A stretch of DNA of 64,000 nt from Nitzschia sp. DOCU1 (lineage: Eukaryota; Bacillariophyta; Bacillariophyceae; Bacillariales; Bacillariaceae): assembly GCA_951394045.1 (NCBI GenBank), contig OX595991.1:3038001-3102000 (forward strand), in the 5' to 3' direction. Shown in pieces: positions 21,110 through 30,587 of this stretch. The position numbers and the translations under genes were made by a program. The first letter of the stretch is position 1; every line of letters begins with the position of its first letter. The notes beneath the pieces were generated by a model. The model was given only the letters and a program-made list of their open reading frames with translations. It searched no databases and was not told the DNA's origin.

Positions 21110-22864
21110 ATGAGATCTACGGGGGCAGATAATATTGCTGCTTCTGCATTCCGTCGGCACACAAACGATCGGATTCCATTGGAAAATCGAGCGTTGACGG
21201 CCGGGATACCTCCTACCAGGGACACTGAGAATGTGGAGCAAAGCGAGACGTCCAGTTCGATCGCCGAGGAATATCATACAACGCCGCCACGCCCTTTGCC
21301 TCTAGAAAGTCCCTGGCAGTATCTTTCTTTAATTGCTCAGATCTATCGATCTTCTACTGCAATGATTTTCGGGAATATGCTGGAATTTCTCGACTTTGGC
21401 ATTTATGGCTACTCGGAACAAGAAATCAGTCAAGCGTTGTTTGCCAGTAATGTGAAGGCAGGGTGGGCAACCTTTGGCTTAGGCTACGCCTTTCGGCCGC
21501 TGGGGGCTTTTGTGTTGGGTCGATTGGCAGATTCGACGTCCAGACATTATTCGTTCGTCATTGCCATTATTGGTATGGCGGCATCGACGGCGGGGCTAGC
21601 GTTATTGCCAGCTGTTTGTCGCCACGGAGAAGCGGCGAATGATACTATGGATGGCTGCTTTTGGTGGACGTCGTATTGTGTAAATGCAGTTTGGAAGACA
21701 GCTGTCCCAGCGATTGTTTTGAGGTGTATGCAAGGATTTTCTGCTGGTGCCGCTGCTGGAGGCGTGAATGTCATACAATCCGAGGCCTGGGGCCAAAAGC
21801 TACCGCAAGCACTGGCACAAGGTGTGGGTGTCAATAATGTTTCTGGGGCGGCAGCATCCCTCTTGTCAGCTGCACTTGTGTATGGATTGCGTGCTTTGAT
21901 GGGAGGAGCTAGTTATGCTGCTTGGGGATGGCGCCTAGCTTTCTGTATTGTGATCCCTCCAAGTGTCATGGCGGCTTGCCTTCTTGCTAATACGCAGGAA
22001 ACTGGGGGGAACGATCCTTCGGCATTGCCACTCAAACAAACATATGAATATGAGCTTTCCACGCAGAACTATGTTGCACGCCACGAGGAAGACGACATTC
22101 GCATGGACTGTGTCAACGAAGATGACGCGTTTCAGGACGAACCATCTCCGTCTATAAACTCCATGAAGGGCTCGACGCTGCTCGCTGAGACTAGAAGTGA
22201 TATTGTCGACAGTGGCTCTGCGGTCTCCCTGTGGCTGTTGATAGCTCTCTCCATCTACATTCAGTTTGCCGTGTCCACATACAACAATCTGAATATCTAC
22301 ATGGTTCAGTATGCAAAGGAGAACTATCATGTCTCAGCGGAGACAGCAACGCTCATGGCCTTGGCAGGAAAGGCTGTGCAGCTGTTGATGACTCCACTTG
22401 CCGCGGGCATGGCCGATTGCTATGGTTGGTTTGGCGTTTGTGGTGTCAGCGGTATCGGCTGCGCCATTTTGGCTGTCCCTCTCATGGCGGCCAATATGAC
22501 GGTTAAAAGTACTACACTGGTGTGGATCCTCGTCTCAGTGGTCCTCCCAATGATCTCTACATTTTGGATTTTGAATGCTCCCTTGCTGGCAACATCGATA
22601 TTTCCTACTGATAGGCGGAGTGAAGGAACGAGTTTTGTTATGGCCATGGGGACCGCACTAGCAGGTTTCTTTCCGCTGCTACTAAACAACATGGAATATT
22701 CCTTGACTGGTGGGAGCGGCGAACCATCCTCTTCTCGAGCCGCCTACGTCTGTGGCGCCGTGCTTGCAATGGTCGCTGCCTTGGCGGCGGCGGCCATCTT
22801 TTGGATTCGACGACGTGCCCATTTGAATGAAGTAATCATCTACCAACGCCCGAATCTGTTTTAA
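21110..22864 (+). CDS. major facilitator superfamily transporter, MHS/ProP-like, 584 aa
   Basis: After an 85-residue hydrophilic N-terminus the protein has about 12 hydrophobic segments. Helix 1 contains GNMLEFLDFGIYGY, matching the G-N-x-x-E-x-x-D-F signature of the metabolite:H+ symporter family. Between TM2 and TM3 there is FRPLGAFVLGRLADSTSR, the MFS motif-A type (G-x-x-x-D-x-x-G-R-R) loop. TM4-5 contain RCMQGFSAGAAAGG, like the RxxQGxxxGGE motif of the group. A long central loop (about 300-360) is acidic. Relatives import organic acids, proline or betaine with protons; the substrate here is unknown. Single exon, ATG at 21110. It converges on the Mpv17 pair. Confidence 0.82.
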   Translation: MRSTGADNIAASAFRRHTNDRIPLENRALTAGIPPTRDTENVEQSETSSSIAEEYHTTPPRPLPLESPWQYLSLIAQIYRSSTAMIFGNMLEFLDFGIYGYSEQEISQALFASNVKAGWATFGLGYAFRPLGAFVLGRLADSTSRHYSFVIAIIGMAASTAGLALLPAVCRHGEAANDTMDGCFWWTSYCVNAVWKTAVPAIVLRCMQGFSAGAAAGGVNVIQSEAWGQKLPQALAQGVGVNNVSGAAASLLSAALVYGLRALMGGASYAAWGWRLAFCIVIPPSVMAACLLANTQETGGNDPSALPLKQTYEYELSTQNYVARHEEDDIRMDCVNEDDAFQDEPSPSINSMKGSTLLAETRSDIVDSGSAVSLWLLIALSIYIQFAVSTYNNLNIYMVQYAKENYHVSAETATLMALAGKAVQLLMTPLAAGMADCYGWFGVCGVSGIGCAILAVPLMAANMTVKSTTLVWILVSVVLPMISTFWILNAPLLATSIFPTDRRSEGTSFVMAMGTALAGFFPLLLNNMEYSLTGGSGEPSSSRAAYVCGAVLAMVAALAAAAIFWIRRRAHLNEVIIYQRPNLF

Positions 22865-22952
22865 ATTCACCGCGCAAGCGTGGCATTAGCTGAAAAGTCT
22901 AAATTATGTACAAAAATGCACCGTGTCGTTGAAACACGCATCATAGAAACGA

Positions 22953-23774
22953 CTAGTGCCCGCCTCGAGCAAACGACAAGTATGCCGTCCAAACAAAACT
23001 GACAATGTGTCGGACCGGTAATCGAAGATATAGCGGCACAGAAAAGCACACCAAATCCGCTGGAAGCCACACCTTGATCAAATCAGCTTCGTCTTTGGAA
23101 AAGTTCGTGTGGTAGTTGTCCATTCCTGTCGAAAACCAAACAGTTGGATCCAAGCTTCCGCTAAAGACGCTAGCTTTGAAAATATAGAAAGTAGGAAGAT
23201 AGACAAAAGTCAAAACGGTCAAATCCAACCCCGTTTGCGCCCCTAGAGCTGTGAGCCCGGGAATATCTTTGAGCTTGTCGGCCCATGGTTGGCTGGTGAA
23301 TTTGTCGACATCAAACAACCGCTTAAAGACTTGCACCTGGTAGGCATATTGGAAGGCGCCAAGATAGAGAGCTCCGAACAAGCAAAATAGGAAACTTCGC
23401 TGAAGATCAATGTCGGTGACTGGGGTTCCAGCAATTACAGTCTGCGCCAATAGGTCGGCAGCAGCAGTTTTGGCGGTCGCAATTGCAATGTTGTTGACAA
23501 AGGGATAGTCCTTCGCAAACTGCACATAGGAAAATCCCGATTGGTCACGACTAGTAAACTCTTTCAATGTGTCTTCTTCTCTTTCTTTGGTAAGGATGGC
23601 TCGATCGGTGTCTGTTCGACTGCTCTGGAAAATGCGAGTCGACGATGAAGTTGACGACTTGGACGGTCTCAAGGCGGTATTCATACTGGTAGAATGCGGC
23701 GAAAATGCCGAAGACGGCGCAAGAACTAGAGCCCCCCAGATCAATGCTAGCTGCAGTATCCGAAATGTGTTCAT
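22953..23774 (-). CDS. plastid-targeted Mpv17/PMP22-family membrane protein, copy A, 273 aa
   Basis: The start is MNTFRILQL at 23774, with a signal peptide ending in the ASAF-like SSAFSP motif, then a transit-like Ser/Thr region. The mature part has four hydrophobic helices and the C-terminal Mpv17/PMP22 pattern: a Trp-containing helix with VWLPADLVCFSVPLYLRLPV and SFVWTAYLSFARGGH, matching the W-x-P-x-x-D/N-x-x-x-F-x-x-x-x-x-x-x-R family signature. Mpv17 proteins form small channels of mitochondrial or peroxisomal inner membranes; here the presequence points to the plastid. It is the downstream partner of a near-identical gene 530 bp away (about 93% identity in the mature domain by eye). Confidence 0.8.
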   Translation of the reverse strand: MNTFRILQLALIWGALVLAPSSAFSPHSTSMNTALRPSKSSTSSSTRIFQSSRTDTDRAILTKEREEDTLKEFTSRDQSGFSYVQFAKDYPFVNNIAIATAKTAAADLLAQTVIAGTPVTDIDLQRSFLFCLFGALYLGAFQYAYQVQVFKRLFDVDKFTSQPWADKLKDIPGLTALGAQTGLDLTVLTFVYLPTFYIFKASVFSGSLDPTVWFSTGMDNYHTNFSKDEADLIKVWLPADLVCFSVPLYLRLPVRHIVSFVWTAYLSFARGGH

Positions 23775-24304
23775 TGGATCGATAGACAGTGTTTGTTGCC
23801 TCTTAATCAATACGAAATGAGTATGGAAGGTTGCGACTTCGAGGAAACAGTTGGGTGAAACGACGACGAAGACGGAAAGTCGCCTTGCTCGTGCGTGGCC
23901 GACGTCAGACGTCAGCGACGCGCAGGGAGCGCGTCAACCTTGATCTAATACCCCCTGTCATACGGAAAGTTTTCTCCTTCTCAGTCTGTCTCTCTAGTAG
24001 TAGCTAGTACACAGTAGCATTGATGCTTTACCTTTTTGATACAGTAGGCTACATGGAATAGCCTTCATAACTCTCAAGAGACTGGAAATCCTCTTGTTGG
24101 TGATGCAAACTGACGAGTGTAATACTTCCTCCTCGCTGGCTCCGGCCAGATGAGATCTTGACTTTTCCCACTGAACAGGGAGACGACCTGGCAGTGAGCC
24201 ATCTCGGCTTTGAATATTTGAGTACTATGGGTCCGTAAAGCTATCCAAGCCGCCACCCACAAGAACACGGGGCGCAAGGTACCGACAACGTATCATTGGG
24301 ACGA

Positions 24305-25105
24305 CTAGTGTCCGCCCCGGGCAGACGATAAGTATGCCGTCCATGCAAAGCTGAAAATGTGCCGAACCGGCAATCGAAGATATAGGGGCACAGAAAAGCA
24401 CACCAAATCCGCTGGAAGCCACACCTTGAGCATATCAGCTTCGTCGTTGGAAAAATTCGTGTGGTAGTTGTCCATTCCTGTCGAAAACCAAACAGTTGGA
24501 TCCAAGCTTCCGCTAAAGACGCTAGCTTTGAAGATATAGAAAGTAGGAAGGTAGATAAGAGTCGCAACAGTCAAATCCAACCCCGTTTGAGCTCCTAGAG
24601 CTTTGAGCCCTGGAATATCCTTGAGCTTGTCGGCCCACCGTTGGCTGGTGAATTTATCGACATCGAATAATCTCTTAAACACTTGCACTTGATAGGCATA
24701 TTGAAACGCACCAAGATACAGAGCCCCAAACAAGCAAAATAGGAAACTTCGCTGCAGATCAATATCGGTGATCGGGGTCCCAGCGATTGCAGTCTGCGCC
24801 AATAGGTCGGCAGCAGCAGTCTTGGCGGTCGCAATTGAAATGTTGTTGACAAAGGGATAGTCCTTCGCAAACTGGACATATGAAAATCCTGCTTGGTCAC
24901 GACTAGTAAACTCTTTCAATGTGTCTTCCTCTCTTTCTTTGGTAATGGTGGCTCGATCGCTCTGGAAAATGCGAGTTGACGTTGACAAGTCGGACTGTCT
25001 CAAGGCTATATTCAAACTCGAAGACAGCGGGGGGAAAGCCGAAGACGGCACAAGAACTAGAGCCCCCCAGATCAATGCTAGCTGCAGTAATTGAAAGGTC
25101 TTCAT
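24305..25105 (-). CDS. plastid-targeted Mpv17/PMP22-family membrane protein, copy B, 266 aa
   Basis: This is a tandem paralog of the preceding gene with the same four-helix Mpv17 core (LPADLVCFSVPLYLRLPV, then WTAYLSSARGGH). About 16 substitutions in the mature roughly 215 residues were counted by eye. The presequence is MKTFQLLQLALIWG with SSAFPPL at the cleavage region; it has a small deletion against copy A just before the mature part. An upstream in-frame ATG exists at 25234, but homology with copy A makes 25105 the likely start. Both the gene and its upstream flank are duplicated, so the copies may share regulation. Confidence 0.8.
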   Translation of the reverse strand: MKTFQLLQLALIWGALVLVPSSAFPPLSSSLNIALRQSDLSTSTRIFQSDRATITKEREEDTLKEFTSRDQAGFSYVQFAKDYPFVNNISIATAKTAAADLLAQTAIAGTPITDIDLQRSFLFCLFGALYLGAFQYAYQVQVFKRLFDVDKFTSQRWADKLKDIPGLKALGAQTGLDLTVATLIYLPTFYIFKASVFSGSLDPTVWFSTGMDNYHTNFSNDEADMLKVWLPADLVCFSVPLYLRLPVRHIFSFAWTAYLSSARGGH

Positions 25106-25660
25106 TAGATCAATAGATATTACTTCTTTCCTAGAAATTAGTGAGTACAACGCTGCAACCAAAGCATGGACTAAAGTTGGTGAAACAGCAAACGTCTCGA
25201 GAAAAAGTGGGCCTCGTAACACGTCACTCGTCATCGGCGCGCAGGGACTGCGGCACCGACGTCACAAAATGACCAATTCGATAACTCGTACTTACTATGG
25301 GAAGGATGATCGAACCCTCGACCCCCCAGTCTTTCTCTCTCTAGTATCGTAGCTAGTAGATAGACAGTAGCATCTACGCTTATTATATAGAGCAAGTTAA
25401 AGGGGGATGCCTTCATAGCTCTTAAGCGACCAGGACTCATATGTGCCAGTACTTCTTGGAGATGCAAACCGACGCGTAGAACCAACAATGATTCGCTCGC
25501 TAGAATGGTACCGGCAAGATGAGATCTTGACTTCTACCACTGAAGGAGGAGATTACCTAGCCGTGAGCTATTTCAGCTTTGAATCCCACTGGCCATTGAA
25601 CCTGGCCCACCAGTGCCCTCGAAACAACGCACATTGGTACCACCCCACGGAGTAGTATCC

Positions 25661-26491
25661 CTATCGCACACCAGACTCTTCCTTATTGGTGGAGGAGCTA
25701 CCCGCATCCATCAGTTGACGGAGCTCCTCACGTGGTAATAGTTGTTGTTGCTTTTGCTGTAGCAGCTGTTGCCGCTGATTGTATTCCTTTTGATACCGCA
25801 AGGATTCTCGTTGAAACTGGTTCTCCACGCGCAAATGTTCAATGGTATCTATGCGAATACTGCCTTGTTCTACCTGGTAGCCAAATCCAAAGAGATTCAA
25901 CACCAAACCCAGCGATAGTCCGATTCCCAACACTGAAAAGCCAAGACTCCAAATGGTCAAAATGACACGAAAGACACCCCAAAGACTCTGCCTCAAAGGA
26001 CTAGCAGAGTCATTGGAATCATTATTGGAGGACACCAGCGTAGATTTCTTTGAAGTAGACATGGGTTCATCATCGCTGAGAGTTGTGATAACATCGCGGT
26101 CTTTGGCGGCATCGTCGTCCAATTCTTCGTCTAAAGGTGGCTCACTTGGGTCTTGAGAGGCCTTGACCATAGTGCAAGTCGAACGTCGACGACTGTCAAC
26201 GAGATGATTTATTTGTAACCGATTTGTAGCTACGGCCTCGTCATGGCAAACAAGTCGCGGCCCAAGATAAAACAGTGGTGACTGCCGATGTAGCACCGCG
26301 ATTGGAAACGGACTGAAAGCACTTCTTTTCGAAAAAGACGACGCGTTCGTAGAAGCATCGGATGACTTTGGGCTAACATGTAATCGCTGCGATATTCGAG
26401 TGAAAGCAGGAAAGGCGTCCGCCTGATCATTTGACCTCATCAACGCAAGCCATATTCCCGCCAGGAGCGCGAAATGAAATGCCCGCGCCAT
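25661..26491 (-). CDS. predicted plastid membrane protein of unknown function, 276 aa
   Basis: The chosen start is MARAFHFALLAG at 26491, because it opens a signal peptide followed by an ASAF-like ADAFPAFTR site; upstream open sequence lacks ATG. A long Ser-rich, acidic linker (about 30-170) leads to one strong membrane helix (SLGFSVLGIGLSLGLVLNLF) and a conserved-looking GFGYQVEQGSIRIDTIEHLR segment. After that comes a Gln-rich coiled coil (EYNQRQQLLQQKQQQLLPRE). The helix-GYGY-type-IDT arrangement resembles small chloroplast membrane proteins of plants, but I cannot name a family. Likely plastid envelope or thylakoid location is inference. Confidence 0.6.
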   Translation of the reverse strand: MARAFHFALLAGIWLALMRSNDQADAFPAFTRISQRLHVSPKSSDASTNASSFSKRSAFSPFPIAVLHRQSPLFYLGPRLVCHDEAVATNRLQINHLVDSRRRSTCTMVKASQDPSEPPLDEELDDDAAKDRDVITTLSDDEPMSTSKKSTLVSSNNDSNDSASPLRQSLWGVFRVILTIWSLGFSVLGIGLSLGLVLNLFGFGYQVEQGSIRIDTIEHLRVENQFQRESLRYQKEYNQRQQLLQQKQQQLLPREELRQLMDAGSSSTNKEESGVR

Positions 26492-26655
26492 TCGACCCGT
26501 TGTTCCGAGACGCGACTTTTTTCGTGCCAACCACCGTCCAAAGCAAGTCAATGCTTTTGTTCCGATGAACCGACATCAACTATATCAAGCGTAATGGTCG
26601 TTCGGGTGAGTGAAAGTAAATGAACATGTGAGAATACATTGCCATGGAACGACGC

Positions 26656-26676
26656 GAGAGAGAGAGAGAGAGAGAG
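26656..26676. repeat. (GA)n microsatellite
   Basis: A pure GA dinucleotide run of about 21 bases. Confidence 0.9.
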
Positions 26677-26733
26677 CAACACAAGAGAGACCTGATTCCG
26701 AAAACTGACGAAGCAGCAAAAAAAGCGAAAGAT

Positions 26734-26952
26734 CTAAAATGCCAAAGATCTCGCCTTGGCTGACTCATTGGACTTCTCTATCGTTGTAGAGTGCGGTGGG
26801 CGGCCAGGCGAAAGCCCGGACTGGAGGGATTCAACTTTAGAACTTGCTTCCGACGTCCGTTGATGTTTGGTTGAAGTTCTTTTGATGGCTGATGCCACTT
26901 TTGCCAGTTTTGTGGCTTTCAAAGATCGCAACTCTATATACTTTGAACCCAT
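26734..26952 (-). CDS. possible small basic protein, 72 aa
   Basis: From an ATG at 26952 the frame reads MGSKYIELRSLKATKLAKVA and continues Lys/Ser/Thr-rich to a stop at 26734. Composition resembles a real small nuclear or ribosome-associated protein, but no family is recognised and exons may be missing. It is the only frame in the 26492-27657 gap with a plausible start and composition; the rest of that gap appears empty. Confidence 0.22.
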   Translation of the reverse strand: MGSKYIELRSLKATKLAKVASAIKRTSTKHQRTSEASSKVESLQSGLSPGRPPHSTTIEKSNESAKARSLAF

Positions 26953-27657
26953 GGCACAAGGCTGTTGCAACTCCCGTTGATGTCGTCATGGTGGTTATTG
27001 CGAAATGTGGGCATAGACTGCTGGGACGGGGGTGTCTGCTATGGTATGTTCCTCTTGTGATGAAACCGCGACGAGCGGGGAGTGGTTGCTGCCGTGCGGG
27101 AAACACGGGTCCGGGGAAGCGCGGGATTCCTGCGAGCTCGAGCAATTGTCTGCTAGTAGGCTAACCATGTTGGTAAAGCTACCTGTTGTGTAACGACGAG
27201 GCGACGTCATATCCGTTGACATCCAGTTGTGTCGACTACTGATCTACAAAACCTGTTGGATGCGGACCGCAAGGAAAGGGAACAAAAAAATGCCCGTGCA
27301 TGGTAAGTTCCTCAGCTTATATATTGAAGTCTGTCACTGATCTTGTCTATTCTAACTTTGATATGGCCACCGGGCATGCATAGCCTTCAGCAGACGGGAG
27401 ATCGGCTGGGGCTAGGAGAGGAATTCTGTCTAGTTTATCTACGGAGTCTCTATTGTTTCAGACAGTTATCTCTCGGATACTCTGCTTGGTCTCAAGTTAT
27501 ATAGGTTCGAAGAGCTATTGAGAGTAGTCCCGAGCATTCGGGTAGTGTATGATTGGCGGAGAGGCGGGTGATATAATAGCTAGGGTGCGGGAATTTGACT
27601 GAAAGAAGGATGCCATGATGCCAAGATTCCTTGATTGCATGAATTGTGATTTTCGCA
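26953..27657. other. intergenic
   Basis: No supported gene; scattered short frames only. Confidence 0.4.
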
Positions 27658-29491
27658 TCAAACTTCGACGATTTCCTTGGCTTCTTCGGAATCTTCCGAG
27701 GATTGTCCGTCGCTGGCCGGGGCCGGGTTGATGGCGTCGAGAAGTTCCCGCAGGTTTTCATATAACGGATTATCCTCAGTGATCGATCGTTCCAGAACCA
27801 ACAATGTGGAAGAGGCATGGGTTTTGGATTTGGATTCTTCCTCGCTTTCGTTTTCTGTGAGTAAGTGGGTTTTCAATGCGAGCACAAGATCCGGTTTTGC
27901 TACCATGATTTCCGCATTATCATGGATGGCAAGGTTGTGAATAGCAGCGAATGCTATTTCTACAACGGCCTCGCTAGGCTCATGCAACACCACTTCCGCG
28001 AGGACATCGAGAAGCTTGCCATTGCTGTGCTCGCAGAGGGCAATCTTGGAGCGACGGGGAGCCGCCGCCAAGTTGCGCAGAGCCCCAACCGCGAACCGTC
28101 TGGTTTGGGAAAGAATATCAAGCATTGTCTTGCTCTTGGAATAAGGGGATTGTCGCTTGACGGCCAGCTGGCAGAGCATGGTAACCAAGGCCAAGTTCTC
28201 AGCAAGCAAGATTTTGTTTTCAGGGGGCCAGGAGAGGTTCAAAATGGCTCGACATGCAATGGATCGTGCTCGAAGGACCTCCATGGTTCGCTCAATGGGC
28301 TCCATAGGTTCTACTTGGCGGAAACCAACGTTGACCAGGGAGTTGACAAGGCCTGGAGTACAGATCATCATCATCATGTTATCTGTGTTGCATGCTAGGT
28401 TTGCTATGGTCCAGAGACACGACAGCCGGGCTTCCCATGGAACGGCATCATACGGGCGCATATTGATCAAGTTGAGGATGCTGCCCAAAAGACCCGGGAA
28501 ATGGGCAATATCCCGCGTTGCTCGACCCACTCGGGCGAAATGACCAAGGATCTTAGATACTTTGCGGAGCATCAAGTCCCTATCCCAGTCCCCAACGCCC
28601 CATGCGTTGCTGTAAGGAGGAGGTGTAACGGAACGCTGGCCATAGTCTTCAAGCTCCTGTGGGCTATCCGATCTTCCATTAGTCGGTTGTGGAGCTGACG
28701 CCGCACTAGCCGGGGAAGCATCGCATGTAAATTTTTGCATTCGTGCTTTGACTTCCTCATCAATCAAAATGACCACAATCTGCATCAGATCAGTTCCCAC
28801 CCTGTTGAACGAGACTTCTACAGACTCGGACGAAGCTCTGTACACCATTTCCAAAGCTTGGCAAGCTAATGAGATTTCCTTTGTGATAGCTTCTAGGTTC
28901 GCCTGGATCGGGGGTCGTCGAAATCCCGTCTTGAATTCCAGAAAGGCAAGCATCTTCACCAGCGCAATATCAGCACCGGCTTCAATCTCCAAGTTATGGG
29001 CAATCGTATCCTCGTGATCAAAGGCGGAGATTGCCTTATAAAGCGCATCAAGACGTTCTTCCATCGACATGCTAGAGTTCAGAGCTACAGACAAGGAAGT
29101 CGTGGTCAGAGGAACCCGGTCATTGTTTCCCAAGGTTATAGGTGAATGGAGACATTTCGAAGTTCTTACCGTCCACAATTTCTTTTGGAGTGAAGGACGC
29201 CGCTGACGAAAGTTTACGCCTTTTCGGCGGCACTTGAATAACCACACTCCTTCCTTCTGATCTTTTCTCTCTTGGACTACTACTATCAGTGGCAGTAGTC
29301 ATCGCGGGCATAATGGGCTCTGTACGCTTCCCTTCGCCCTCCACCCCCATACTTTCAGCGTTTTCGTCCCCTTTGTTGTTACTATCGTCTTCATCTTCCA
29401 CTGCAAAACTTTTCAGGCTAGTATGAGACGATTTATATTCATCTGCAAGCATTGCTTCGGCCATGTTCAGTATTGACGGACCCGGTTCCAT
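27658..29491 (-). CDS. armadillo-repeat protein (at least 2 exons, 582 aa)
   Basis: Exons 29491-29170 and 29084-27658 join in phase over an 85-nt GTAAGA...TAG intron, producing PKEIVD/ALNSSMSMEERLDALY. The C-terminal half shows ARM/HEAT-type helices: EARLSCLWTIANLACNTDN, RRFAVGALRNLAAAPRR and VEIAFAAIHNLAIHDNAE, each with the N-L-A-x pattern of armadillo repeats. The N-terminus is disordered with acidic runs and a basic PPKRRKL, a likely nuclear signal. The start shown (MEPGPSILN) is the first ATG in the exon; a further 5' exon beginning at ATG 29756 (MSTPAKLPIGNWDEWEAEAL) is plausible but I could not find a phase-matched junction. Confidence 0.72.
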
Positions 29492-30587
29492 GGGAAAGAC
29501 ACCTTTTCCTTTGTAATCACGCGTTGAGAATTCAAATATCGTTTTTCTATGCCGCCTCGTCGACGATGATGCTGAAGGACCAAAAGGATGCCTTGGGGGC
29601 AATCACGTCTGACGTTGATTTGAAGTTTTGATTCCCCAAACGACAAAACCATGGCATGAAATTTGACACCATTGTTGACACCTTCTGCCGACGATTCAGT
29701 GCCTCGGCTTCCCATTCGTCCCAATTCCCTATGGGAAGCTTCGCGGGAGTTGACATGCTATATTTTTACTTCTATGCCTCGAAGATTCTCGTTAATTAGC
29801 TTTGGGAACCTTGGGGGTTCTCTATGCATTAACATCGGAGAAGTGTTGCCACGAATCATCACTCCGTTTCGCCTTTATTTAGTGCGACGACAACGATGCA
29901 TGTCCGCTTTCAGTCGCGGTGAAGAACGGGCAGAGAAGGAACACATCAGCGATCTCGCGAGTGAAGCTACTACCGGTAGCAACTCTCACATCATTGGCCA
30001 ATAGTGTAACGACTCATCATGTCTACTCGGAGTGCACTAGATATAGAGGTGAAAGAAAAAGAAATTACTCGTCGTTTCTTGTTGTCCTTGCGTCGTCTCT
30101 TGACAACAAGTACAAGTAGCAGAATGGAAACCAAATCGTTTGTTATTTTTTCTTTACTCCTCACTAGGCTTTAAAAGTAGCTTGAGGCTACCATTTACCG
30201 GCAGTAGTCAACATTTTATAGCTACTACTATTAAAGCAGCGAAGAGAGCACAATGGTAGGCTGTTGTTGTTAACCTTGAATCGACTCGGACGAGTTCTTG
30301 GAACAACTCGGAGTAGTCATGTTTGCCACCGAGGGGGTCTTGTCCGTCATTCACCCGGATCCATTTCTTTTGGTCCAATAAGTCCATCAGGCGAAGCCCA
30401 ATAAAAAAGATACGGTTCTCGCGGGTGGTCGAGGTGGCATCAACTCACCGTGTCGAGGATGCAAAGCGGAAGGCAAGAAAGACCTCTCACAACGGAAGAT
30501 ATGTGTTGTTGAGTCCAGCGTTATTGTGACCATCGCTTCGACCACTGTGTTCTCGTCATAGCTTCCTTGGGGACTACTAGTATCGCC
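29492..30587. promoter_or_regulatory. divergent region upstream of ARM-repeat and PKG genes
   Basis: About 1.1 kb between divergent genes, including a possible first exon of the ARM gene at 29680-29756 (minus). No other coding feature is supported. Confidence 0.4.

Larger units (their letters stand above)
22953..25610. repeat. tandem duplication of about 1.35 kb, Mpv17-like gene plus 5' flank
   Basis: Coding regions 22953-23774 and 24305-25105 align closely. The flanks also align: about 23970-24200 and 25335-25570 share blocks such as ccttcataact/gct-ctcaag, gagatgcaaac-gac and agatgagatcttgactt in the same order. The unit is therefore gene plus several hundred bases of upstream DNA, repeated head to tail. 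Confidence 0.75.
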
